The notes under the pieces: model-generated
Seen by the model: only the letters and a program-made list of their open reading frames with translations
Told to the model about the DNA's origin: nothing
Database searches by the model: none
Made by a program: the position numbers and the translations under genes
In this document: piece by piece, positions 1 to 7,431 of the stretch
Layout of the letters: every line of letters begins with the position of its first letter
Numbering within the stretch: the stretch's first letter is position 1
Assembly: GCA_017475035.1 (NCBI GenBank)
Contig: JAFVGK010000062.1
Span: 1 to 64,000, forward strand
Origin: Blautia sp.
GTDB lineage: Bacteria > Bacillota > Clostridia > Lachnospirales > Lachnospiraceae
Length of the DNA: 64,000 bases
Direction: 5' to 3'

Positions 1-126
1 AACTCCAAAGTAAAGTGTTCCATGTCCGTGCTTGTTCAACATGCTGGCGATGTTATCCATAGCTTTATCGACTTCACCTGTTGTCTTTTTGAACTCAAGT
101 GTCTCAGATTCAATCCCCAGATTCAT
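1..126 (-). CDS. AlbA_2 (Schlafen-like) domain protein, 5' part only
   Basis: The minus strand from 126 down to the window edge is open for 42 codons. It starts at an ATG at 126-124 preceded by GGGGATGGAGAAAG, a good ribosome site. The peptide has TLEFKKTTGEVDKAMDNIAS followed by MLNKHGHGTLYFGV, which matches the start of AlbA_2 domains (E-x-LEFK ... AMLNK-GG-GTLYFGV). Members of this family are putative nucleic-acid or ATP-binding regulators, often near mobile or defence genes. The rest of the gene lies outside the window, so its C-terminal domains are unknown. The family call rests on pattern recognition of 42 residues. Confidence 0.75.
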   Translation of the reverse strand, partial: MNLGIESETLEFKKTTGEVDKAMDNIASMLNKHGHGTLYFGV

Positions 127-183
127 CTTTCTCCATCCCCCGTTCAAATTTATGGAGACACCATATCACATTTATGATGAAAT

Positions 184-231
184 GTCACTATAAATTTCAT
201 TATAGATTTCACCATAAATGTCACCATAAAA
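184..231. repeat. Four tandem 12-bp units upstream of the AlbA_2 gene
   Basis: Units are GTCACTATAAAT, TTCATTATAGAT, TTCACCATAAAT and GTCACCATAAAA. They lie 58-105 bp upstream of the minus-strand AlbA_2 start, and one unit read on that strand contains TATAAT. The array may be an operator or promoter region, but no good -35 box was seen. It also produces a low-complexity open frame that is not a gene. Confidence 0.7.
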
Positions 232-258
232 CGCAATCTCAGAAATCGTGTCATGTAA

Positions 259-480
259 AGGGGGTGCAAAGTATTCATCTTACAAGATAACTCTTGCCCA
301 CCCATCATACCGAAAGAGATTTTTCTCCAGGTGCAGGAGGAGATTGGCAGAAGGAAGAAAGAAAAGATCCGCCATTTACATGGGAGTGCATTGTCCGGGC
401 GCATCATCTGCCCGGAGTGCGGAAACCCATACTGGATACGGAAAGACAAGCGATATGGGAGCAGAGAGAGGATCCTCAGC
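259..480 (+). pseudogene. Serine recombinase relic (zinc-ribbon region)
   Basis: An open stretch without a start codon reads CPPIIPKEIFLQVQEEIGRR and then ALSGRIICPECGNPYWIRK. This is the order seen in large serine recombinases: the recombinase-domain end (PAII-KE-FD-VQ-E--RR) and the recombinase zinc beta-ribbon with its first CxxC. It begins just after a stop at 256-258 and loses similarity after about 480, where the second Cys pair should be. No resolvase catalytic domain is in the window. I call it a remnant of an integrated element. A shared motif in a different family is possible but less likely given two matching segments in order. Confidence 0.55.
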
Positions 481-591
481 CCCTCCTTTTTTTATGGCTG
501 CAAGCCAACCGTGCCAATTTGCATCCTATACCTTGATTTCCTTTTTTCTGGACGGTATAATAAAACCAAGTCGGAAAGGGGTACATTTTGT

Positions 592-1413
592 ATGACAGAA
601 CTTGAGCTTCAGAAACAACGGGATCATGAAGAGGACTTGCAGCGGCTCCGTGGGTTCCGTCCGATAGACGACACTTTTATGAGAGTTCTTTTCTGGGATA
701 ACCTCCCGCTTGCTGAGTATGTGCTGCGGATTATCACAAATAAACCCGATCTGCATTTGACAGAGAAGTCGCAGACACAGAAGGATCTCGTAAGACTTGT
801 GGGTGCAAGGGGACTTTGCCTTGATTATCATGGAATCGATGATGGGAACCAGCATTATGATCTCGAAGTTCAAAGAGCTTCATCTGGTGCAAGGCCGGAA
901 AGGGCCAGGTACCATGCAGGAGCTCTTGATGTGGAAAACCTTGACGCCGGGCAGGAATTTGAAAAACTACCGACAACGTACATCATTTTTATCACAGAAA
1001 ACGATATCTGGAAAGGCGGGAAGGCGATTTATCCCATCAATAAGACTGTTGGAGGCACGAATTTTGATGGAACAGAGACGTTTTTTAACGACCGCCAGCA
1101 TATCCTTTATGTGAACGCAAGTTACAAGGGGGAGGGGCCTTTAGCTGATCTTCTTCACGATTTCTTGTGTTCAGACCCGGATGAGATGAAATCGGAACTG
1201 ATGGCAGAGAAGGCGCGGTATTTGAAAAGTGATCCGAAGGGGGTGAAAACCATGTGTGCTGAGATGGAAAAAATGCGTGAAGACGTGGAGCAGAGGACAA
1301 CGCTGAAGGCAATCAAGAATATTATGGAAGGCCTGAGATACACAGCGCAACAGGCTATGGATCTATTGAAAATCCCTTTGGCTGATCAGCCGAAGTACAT
1401 GGCGAAGCTTTAA
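592..1413 (+). CDS. Rpn/PDDEXK_2 family putative transposase-nuclease
   Basis: The 273-residue product belongs to the PD-(D/E)XK nuclease family transposase group (PDDEXK_2, Rpn-like), thought to promote recombination. The N-terminal FRPIDDTFMRVLF segment and the nuclease core, with an Asp in GLCLDYHGIDDGNQ and the E-x-Q of YDLEVQRA about 18 residues later, are visible. The C-terminal part is helical, as is usual. The open frame extends upstream to 331, but that part is recombinase relic. The ATG at 592 has AAAGGGG 10-15 bp ahead and fits family starts. It is the intact member of a pair with the broken copy directly downstream. Confidence 0.85.
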   Translation: MTELELQKQRDHEEDLQRLRGFRPIDDTFMRVLFWDNLPLAEYVLRIITNKPDLHLTEKSQTQKDLVRLVGARGLCLDYHGIDDGNQHYDLEVQRASSGARPERARYHAGALDVENLDAGQEFEKLPTTYIIFITENDIWKGGKAIYPINKTVGGTNFDGTETFFNDRQHILYVNASYKGEGPLADLLHDFLCSDPDEMKSELMAEKARYLKSDPKGVKTMCAEMEKMREDVEQRTTLKAIKNIMEGLRYTAQQAMDLLKIPLADQPKYMAKL

Positions 1414-2091
1414 TAGACTATGGAACCCACGGCATCCGTCTTGACCTGTATGTACAGGATGATAAGAGACGCGTCTTCAATGTGGAAGTCCAGACCTCAT
1501 CAAAGAAAAACCTGCCAAAGCGGATGCGGTATTACCAGTCCGTGATAGACATTAATGTCCTGGCGCCGGGAGTAGACTATTCAAAACTGAAACGTTCTTT
1601 TGTGATTTTTATCTGCAGCTATGATCCGTTTGGAAAAGGCAGGTATATCTATACATTCGAAAACAGGTGCATGGAAGAAGCGGATCTGCTTTTCGGCGAT
1701 GAGACACAGAAGGTTGTCGTAAACACAAAAGGCAATGTGGGAGAGATCAGCAGGGAACTGAAGGAAGTTCTTGTATATCTTGATGAAGGAAGAGCCACAG
1801 GCTCTTACACACAGCAATTAGATGACGCGGTCAGGACGATAAAGTCCAGTGAGGAAAGGGAGGCATGAGTACATGGTAATGATGATCCGGGATATGGAAA
1901 AGATAGAAGAGGGAAAAGAAATCGGAAAAGAAATCGGAAAAAAAATCGGGAAGATAATCGGTTTTGTGGATGCATGCCGTGATGATGGTAAAGACGACCA
2001 GACGATTATCTCCAGGCTGGTCAGTAAATATGGTTTGACCCAGGAGGAAGCAGAGGAGTACGTCTTTTCAGCTATAGGTGCCACTGTTTAA
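1414..2091 (+). pseudogene. Broken second PDDEXK_2 transposase-nuclease copy
   Basis: Immediately after the stop of the upstream gene, the next frame reads GTHGIRLDLYVQDD, then FNVEVQTSSKKNLPKRMRYY, then a DPFGKGRYIYTF segment. This is the classic PDDEXK_2 core but without its N-terminal ~40-60 residues or a start codon. The frame stops at 1868. The usual C-terminal tail, HEYMVMMIRDMEKIEEGKEI and the helical end, continues in another frame (1849-2091), so there is a frameshift around 1850-1868. A 5' truncation plus a frameshift makes a functional product unlikely. A 240-nt open frame at the end could still be translated. Confidence 0.8.
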
Positions 2092-2435
2092 GGGCTATAT
2101 CGTCAACTGGAAAAGAAGATGGCTTATAGATGATGCGGTCAGGACGATAAATAACGGTGCCAGGCACTTTGTAGAAAGAACCAGAAAACCATAGATGAGA
2201 TATTTAGAATCTGTCGTGATAAGGATTGAGTCAGAAATTACTGTCCCGAATCAATTGTCTTTTTGTCCGGGAGCATACCTCAAAAATCAGTTACATAGTA
2301 AGAATGTCTTGCGGGAATATTTGAAGCAAGAGAAGGTATCTTGCAGTCATGTATAAATTTATGGATCGGGAAACCGCTATGAAGAAGGAAATCAGGCTTT
2401 TGCTTATGTAATTATACGATATCCGGAGGTATACA
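2092..2435. other. Non-coding stretch with a PDDEXK fragment
   Basis: No gene is seen here. Positions 2128-2151 repeat, with one mismatch, a 24-bp piece from inside the broken transposase gene (1820-1843, ending GGTCAGGACGATAAA), so another scrap of the same family lies here. A short GTGCC-GGCAC inverted repeat is near 2158. The start site GGAGG at the end belongs to the next gene. Confidence 0.5.
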
Positions 2436-4073
2436 ATGTCATATTTTGAAATGGTTTCACCTGAATCTGTCGGGATTCCCTCGGCTGCGATCCGGCAGTT
2501 TCTTACGGAGGCGGCAAAGAAGGGACTGGAGCTGCACAGGATGATGATCCTGCGTTCAGGCAAATGCTGTGCCAGAATAACCTGGGCGCCTTATGATTCC
2601 GAGGATCTGCATCCGGTCTATTCTTTCAGCAAATCACTGACTGCAACTGCTGTCGGCTTTGCCTGGCAGGAAGGAATTCTATCTCTGGATGAACGGATCA
2701 TGGATATTTTTCCCGAGGACATACCGGACCATCCCTCGGAAAACCTGAAAGCCTGTACCATCCACCACCTGCTGTGCATGAGCTGCGGACAGGAAACGGA
2801 GGCGGCGGATGGGGGTCCGGAATGGAGAAAGGCTTTCTTTGCGCATCCTTTTTTACATCAGCCCGGGACCTTCTATAAATATAATACGCAGGGAACGAAT
2901 CTTTTGGCTGCCATCATACGCAAAAAGACCGGACAGAACGTGACGGAATATCTGCGCAGCCGACTTTTTGATCCCCTGGGCATGGGAGAAGTATGGTGCT
3001 GGCATTTTCCGGATGAGCAGCAGACCGAACACGGCGGCGGAGGAATGAAGCTGCGGCTGGACGACATGGCAAAATTTACGCAGTTTATGCTTCAGGACGG
3101 GACATGGGAAGGAAAGTCGCTTCTTAAAGACTGGTTCTACGCCCGCGCAGGGCGGATACAGATTCCTACGGCAGGCGACAGCGAAGGGCATATCAAAGAC
3201 TGGGCTCAAGGCTATGGCTATCAGTGCTGGATGGGGATTCCGGATGCCTCGTTCCGTGCAGACGGTGCTTATGGACAGTTTGGCCTGGTTTTTCCCCGAC
3301 AGGATCTATGCGTGATATTGAACGCCGCTACCGAACAGACCCAGTCCATTCTGGATCTTATCAATGAATATATTGTTCCATCTGTGGGCGATGCGCTGAT
3401 GGAGAATATAGACAATCTGCCTGAGCAAAAAGCACAGAACAGCGGAGCAATAGAGCTTTCTCTTTCCCTGCCCGTTCTGATCTCCTGCAGGAATCCTTCC
3501 TTTGAAAACTTTCTTCAAAAGGCCGTATACAGTGCTGAGGACATGAAAAGCAGCCGAGAAGATATGGAAGGCAGCGCAGAGTACGCGAAAAGCTGTGCGG
3601 GCCTGCAGACTCTTGTGGGCGGAGCAGGTCTGTTTGATCTGAAAGATGACGGCCCCATCACCGGGATTCGCTTCCATTTCGGAGAAACAGACGTAGAGCT
3701 GTATTTTTCCGAAGCAGGGAGAGAAAAAAAGATTACGGCAGCTTTGGATGGACGCTTTGTGTTTTCCGATATCGACGGAGTCCGGTATGCCTCTACAGCA
3801 AGATGGAGAAGCAAACGACGGCTGGAGCTTGAGATACGCCGCAAGGACGCAATGAGCGGTGTCCGATTGATTTTGAGCTTTGAAAGAGAAAGACTGACAA
3901 TACAGGCAGATGAAACACTGATGTCGGATGGCAATCTGGGTATGACAGACCGAAGGATTCCGGCCTTTTACCTGACACAGGATTCTCTGTCAGCCCTGAA
4001 GAAAAATTCCGGAGATTCAGACCCCTTTACCCCTAAAGGCCAATCTGGGAACAACCCGGCTGTTCCAAAGTAA
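2436..4073 (+). CDS. Beta-lactamase-fold serine hydrolase
   Basis: The 545-residue protein of the class C beta-lactamase/penicillin-binding-like family (Beta-lactamase, PF00144 type) probably hydrolyses an ester or amide. The catalytic S-x-x-K is SFSK at residues 63-66 and a Tyr of the second motif is near residue 149 (KYNTQGTN). The usual third motif is replaced by a GAYGQFG segment around residue 280. The last ~190 residues form a separate beta-rich region. No signal peptide is seen, so it is probably cytoplasmic. The ATG has GGAGG seven bases upstream. The substrate cannot be read from the sequence. Confidence 0.88.
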   Translation: MSYFEMVSPESVGIPSAAIRQFLTEAAKKGLELHRMMILRSGKCCARITWAPYDSEDLHPVYSFSKSLTATAVGFAWQEGILSLDERIMDIFPEDIPDHPSENLKACTIHHLLCMSCGQETEAADGGPEWRKAFFAHPFLHQPGTFYKYNTQGTNLLAAIIRKKTGQNVTEYLRSRLFDPLGMGEVWCWHFPDEQQTEHGGGGMKLRLDDMAKFTQFMLQDGTWEGKSLLKDWFYARAGRIQIPTAGDSEGHIKDWAQGYGYQCWMGIPDASFRADGAYGQFGLVFPRQDLCVILNAATEQTQSILDLINEYIVPSVGDALMENIDNLPEQKAQNSGAIELSLSLPVLISCRNPSFENFLQKAVYSAEDMKSSREDMEGSAEYAKSCAGLQTLVGGAGLFDLKDDGPITGIRFHFGETDVELYFSEAGREKKITAALDGRFVFSDIDGVRYASTARWRSKRRLELEIRRKDAMSGVRLILSFERERLTIQADETLMSDGNLGMTDRRIPAFYLTQDSLSALKKNSGDSDPFTPKGQSGNNPAVPK

Positions 4074-4080
4074 CAGGGTG

Positions 4081-4163
4081 CTGCGGCGACTGACAACAAC
4101 GCAGCCTGGGCGGATTCTGATGCGCCAGATGTAAAGGTTATTTATGTACAGATCCTTAGCGGA
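4081..4163. repeat. R1 dispersed repeat, copy a
   Basis: Contains GGCGACTGACAACAACGCAG and TGTAAAGGTTATTTATGTAC followed by AGATCCTTAGCGG. It closely matches 7309-7394 and in part 14042-14080 and 46516-46567. All four lie just upstream of a start codon. It ends 32 bp before the oxidoreductase start. Confidence 0.75.
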
Positions 4164-4195
4164 TGTATCCAAAATCGTTATGGAGGGGAACGGAT

Positions 4196-5197
4196 ATGCT
4201 GTCATATTTAATTGTAGGCTCCGGATATCGCGCTGAGTATTATGCGAGAATTTCTCAGAAATTTCCCACATTATTCCGCGCCATGTTTCTGTGCCGCTCG
4301 GAAGAAAAAGCCAGACTGGTAAAGGAACATACAGGAGCAGACGCCACAACATCAAGAGACCAGGCTCTTTTGTTCAACCCGGATTTCATTGTTGTCGCGG
4401 TAGACCGGGAGCATGTGGGCAGCGTGACGGAAGAATGGGCCTTGCAGGGCTTTCCGGTTCTTGCGGAAACACCGGTCGGTTCAGACGTGGAGCAATTGGA
4501 AAAAATCAGACAATTGCATGACCAAAAAGGAGCCAGGATCGTATGTGCGGAACAATATCACAGATACCCTGTTCTGGCGGCAGGTCTTGAGATGATAGAA
4601 AAAGGAATCATCGGCAGACCGATTTCGGCATATATTTCCCTGGCTCATGAATATCACGGCTTCAGCCTCCTCTGCCGCATGCTGCAAACCTGCGGTGAAA
4701 AATATACTCTGCAGGTCATAAAACAGAAACAGGATATCGTCGCAACAGATTCCCGCTATTACGCATTTACCGACGGAAGGATGATCAAAGAAGAACGGGA
4801 TATGGCTTTTATCCAATTCGAATCAGGAAAAACAGCGATTTACGACTTCTCATCTGTCCAATATCGCTCCTTTATCCGCTCACGGCACGTGACCGTACGT
4901 GGAGAAAAAGGAGAGTGGAGCGACAGGATTATCAGCTATGTGGATGAAGAAAACCAGCCCCAGAGAATCTTTCTGATGCCCAAAATCCCGGAACGCTATC
5001 GGAAACTGGATACTCAGGGACTTCGCGACGGACGAAAAACCTGGACAGCAGAATTGTTCTTAGACACAGAACAAGATGAATTCGCGATCGCCTCTATGCT
5101 TCTGGACATGGGAGAATACCTCGCCGGCGGAGAAGAACCCTATCCCCTCCGGGACGCATTGGAAGACGCACTTTTTTGCATCTCGCTTCAAGGCTAA
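4196..5197 (+). CDS. Gfo/Idh/MocA-like NAD(P)-dependent oxidoreductase
   Basis: The 333-residue protein begins MLSYLIVGSGYRAEYYARI, a Rossmann-fold dinucleotide site near residues 4-14. It continues with the AVDREHVGSVTEEWALQGFP segment typical of Gfo/Idh/MocA enzymes, which oxidise or reduce sugars, inositols and similar polyols. The usual catalytic EKP motif is altered: it reads AETPVGSD, so a TP replaces KP, and activity on a classic sugar substrate is uncertain. I chose the ATG at 4196 because GGAGGGG lies eight bases upstream. The in-frame ATG at 4163 falls inside the R1 repeat without a ribosome site. It follows the serine hydrolase in the same direction and may act with it. Confidence 0.8.
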   Translation: MLSYLIVGSGYRAEYYARISQKFPTLFRAMFLCRSEEKARLVKEHTGADATTSRDQALLFNPDFIVVAVDREHVGSVTEEWALQGFPVLAETPVGSDVEQLEKIRQLHDQKGARIVCAEQYHRYPVLAAGLEMIEKGIIGRPISAYISLAHEYHGFSLLCRMLQTCGEKYTLQVIKQKQDIVATDSRYYAFTDGRMIKEERDMAFIQFESGKTAIYDFSSVQYRSFIRSRHVTVRGEKGEWSDRIISYVDEENQPQRIFLMPKIPERYRKLDTQGLRDGRKTWTAELFLDTEQDEFAIASMLLDMGEYLAGGEEPYPLRDALEDALFCISLQG

Positions 5198-5615
5198 GGC
5201 ATCTTCTCCTGGCTCTTCTCAAAGAAGCCTCAAACGTCAAACCTCAGACTTATATCCTTCTGCGGAGATAGCCTGGCTGTTATTATCTGTCAGAGTTATA
5301 GTAAACGACATGGAAGTTCTTCCTCTGATCCATTATGATGAAAGATTTTTTCGGTAACATAGAACATAAAAGGAAAGGTATTTTTGACGTTTACTCTGAA
5401 AGTCGGCCCACCCCGCAAGGGGTGCGGCCATAATGGGATGCACCCATGCCCTCACTTTCATTCATGGTGGTGCCAAGCATAGCGGGGTATGGGGGTTTAC
5501 TATAATTTGACACCGATCCGGGAAATAGTGAAAGCCATAAAGCCGGGCTTCATATTTTCGCTTGTCAAATAAAATATTGGCCTGCCATAACCAGCTCGGC
5601 GCATAACCTTGGGAC
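5198..5615. other. Non-coding stretch before the nested hairpin element
   Basis: No gene was recognised. It holds a small GCAA-loop hairpin (CACCCC-GCAA-GGGGTG, 5410-5425) and a 33-bp segment at 5435-5467 whose reverse complement recurs at 21327-21359, 5' of the second nested hairpin element. Confidence 0.5.
5435..5467 (+). repeat. 33-bp repeat, inverted partner at 21327-21359
   Basis: It contains CCCATGCCCTCACTTTCATT; the reverse complement of 21327-21359 contains CCCATGCCCTCGCTTTCAAT. About 28 of 33 positions agree. Both copies lie upstream of a nested hairpin element but in opposite orientation. Confidence 0.6.
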
Positions 5616-5803
5616 GGCTCCCGGATCGATGTCACAATGAGCGACGCATTAGAAAAATAATTGACGAGACTGAAACCGATGGGAGACTTGAGGCCTGAGG
5701 TGGCTCCGGTTCATCCGGAGACGCCTCAGACCTATAGTCTCCCACGGGAGATGGCTCGGCTGTTATTTTTCTGCAGAGCGAATGTGACACCGATCCGGGA
5801 GCC
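5616..5803. repeat. Nested-hairpin element H, copy 1
   Basis: A ~188-nt element built from three nested inverted repeats. The outer stem is 5616-5635 with 5784-5803 (GGCTCCCGGATCGATGTCAC, 19 of 20 paired). The middle stem GAAAAATAA (5652-5660) pairs with TTATTTTTC (5763-5771). The inner stem 5681-5700 pairs with 5724-5743 (17 of 20), capped by CTCCGG/CCGGAG. Flanking CAGCTCGGC and GCCGAGCG can pair outside it. It aligns without gaps to 21471-21648. It may be a structured RNA or a MITE-like element; no coding sense is seen. Confidence 0.75.
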
Positions 5804-5911
5804 CATGCAAGCCTGGAAGCCGAGCGTCAGGCAATCATTTTACCCTGAAATATTTATACCCTGAACAATTGCAGATCCTTACATTAACTCCTTTACACCA
5901 CAGGCAGACAG

Positions 5912-5952
5912 AAAAAGGATAGCCCCCGCGCACACCCGCGCAGGGGCTATCC
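5912..5952 (-). terminator. Terminator of the lactonase gene
   Basis: Inverted repeat GGATAGCCCC (5917-5926) with GGGGCTATCC (5943-5952). Read on the minus strand it is followed by TTTTT (5916-5912), about 50 bp past the lactonase stop. Confidence 0.85.
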
Positions 5953-6005
5953 TTCCCTAAACAACCAATATCAGGTAAACATCGACCTGAATCCCCGACG
6001 CCGTC

Positions 6006-7112
6006 TTAATTATGCTCCTTCTCATCCGTATCATCATCCCCCTGAGGCGCCGACCAGATGTTGATACAGTTCGGCATACTCACGCGGATGGGCTTCCCCT
6101 TCATCAAAAGGAGATTCTTCTCATAATCAATGGTATAAGTTGTAACCGTATTGCTCGCCTGATTAACAGTAGCCAGATGCTTCCCATCCGGGAAAATCAC
6201 AAGATCCTTCGGGTAATCACCGCTCACAGGAAGCGTGAACTTTTTGGTGAGCCTGCCGGTCTCCTTATCCACCTCATACATGCTGACGGTATTTTCACCT
6301 GCGGTGGTGCAGAACAGATGCGTGCCGTCGGGAGAAAGAGCCAGACCTGACGCGGCATTATGTACGGCGTCCGCGTCGTTCGGCTTCGTCAGTGTGGAGA
6401 TCGCCTGGATCAGCTCGAACTCCGGCGTCTTGCCGCTGCCGTCATAGCTGTAAACCTTAATCTCATTGCTCAGCTCAAAAATGATATAAGCGAAACGGCC
6501 GTCCTTGGAGAAACGGATAATCCTCGGCCCGCTTTCCCTCGGGCAGCGCAGGACATCAACCAGTTCCAGCTTTGCGGTCCGCTTATTGATCCGATAAAGC
6601 TTAACCTGGTCAATCCCGTTGTCGACGGCACAAAGGTATTTATTATCCGGCGTGGGCCGAACACAGTTGACATGGGGGCGGAAATTACGCTCCGCAACAC
6701 TGCCGAGGCCTGTGTGGAAGACGCCGTCCATCAGGCTTCCCAGACGTCCGTCCTGATGGGTATGCACGACGGTAACCTTTCCGTCGTGGTACCCGGCGAC
6801 ATAGAGATACTTTCCGTCGACATCTGTGGCGAGAAAGCAGCCGCGCATGCCGTCAATATCAACACTGTTGATACGCGTAAGGTCTCCGTTGCTGTCCCGC
6901 GAAAAAACAGCTACGCCCTCATCCTCTATAGAATACAGATACTTACGGTTCTTAGAGCAGGCGACATAGGAGGCATTGCTTACAGGAACCTCACTTCGTT
7001 CTACCAGGATGCCGTTTTCCTGATCCACGTCGAATACCTGGATCCCTTTGCTGGAACCGTGAGTATAGGAACCGACATAAGCTACATATCTTTTTTGCTT
7101 ACCTTCTGCCAT
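6006..7112 (-). CDS. Beta-propeller lactonase (6-phosphogluconolactonase type)
   Basis: The 368-residue protein of the lactonase family (PF10282, YbhE/Pgl-like) has repeated blades of a seven-bladed propeller. It begins KRYVAYVGSYTHGSSKGIQV, and later blades contain RPHVNCVRPTPDNKYLCAVD, ASGLALSPDGTHLFC and YPKDLVIFPDGKHLATVN. Family members hydrolyse 6-phosphogluconolactone or related lactones in the pentose phosphate route. The physiological substrate here is inferred only. The ATG at 7112-7110 has AGGAGG five bases upstream. It stands alone, facing away from ftsH, with its own terminator. Confidence 0.88.
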   Translation of the reverse strand: MAEGKQKRYVAYVGSYTHGSSKGIQVFDVDQENGILVERSEVPVSNASYVACSKNRKYLYSIEDEGVAVFSRDSNGDLTRINSVDIDGMRGCFLATDVDGKYLYVAGYHDGKVTVVHTHQDGRLGSLMDGVFHTGLGSVAERNFRPHVNCVRPTPDNKYLCAVDNGIDQVKLYRINKRTAKLELVDVLRCPRESGPRIIRFSKDGRFAYIIFELSNEIKVYSYDGSGKTPEFELIQAISTLTKPNDADAVHNAASGLALSPDGTHLFCTTAGENTVSMYEVDKETGRLTKKFTLPVSGDYPKDLVIFPDGKHLATVNQASNTVTTYTIDYEKNLLLMKGKPIRVSMPNCINIWSAPQGDDDTDEKEHN

Positions 7113-7211
7113 ACGATCCTCCTTAGATTTCTTACCAAAATCTTTTCGATGATGATTCTGCTGAAATTATACCATAGAGTTTTTTTTCTCACAAGCATAA
7201 AGTCACGAATC

Positions 7212-7241
7212 GGGTTCTTTACTTTTGGGTTCTTTACTTTT
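7212..7241. repeat. Two tandem 15-bp units
   Basis: GGGTTCTTTACTTTT occurs twice head to tail, between the divergent lactonase and ftsH genes. The position suggests a possible regulatory role, but no factor site is recognised. Confidence 0.7.
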
Positions 7242-7308
7242 GAATAGAAGAAGTGTACACTATAACAGATACTTTTCCGGCAGGTATACGCAGCGCACAG
7301 AGTACTGA

Positions 7309-7394
7309 CTACGGCGGCTGACAACAGCGCAGCCTGGCGGATTCATTAGGCGCAGGATGTAAAGGTTATTCATGCACACATCCTTAGCGGGGAA
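7309..7394. repeat. R1 dispersed repeat, copy b
   Basis: Matches copy a at 4081-4163: GGCGGCTGACAACAGCGCAG, then GGATGTAAAGGTTATTCATG and ACATCCTTAGCGGGG. It ends 37 bp before the ftsH start and lies in its 5' untranslated region. Confidence 0.75.
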
Positions 7395-7431
7395 AGTATC
7401 AGCAAAACATCTCGATGAAGGAGGTATACGG

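Noticed and set aside
184-231. CRISPR array
   Set aside because: Units are contiguous and only 12 bp, with no spacers and no cas genes. The same applies to the 17-bp array at 12570-12654.
99-290. 63-residue His/Lys/Cys-rich open frame
   Set aside because: Its CHYKFHYRF-type repeats are a by-product of the 12-bp tandem array.
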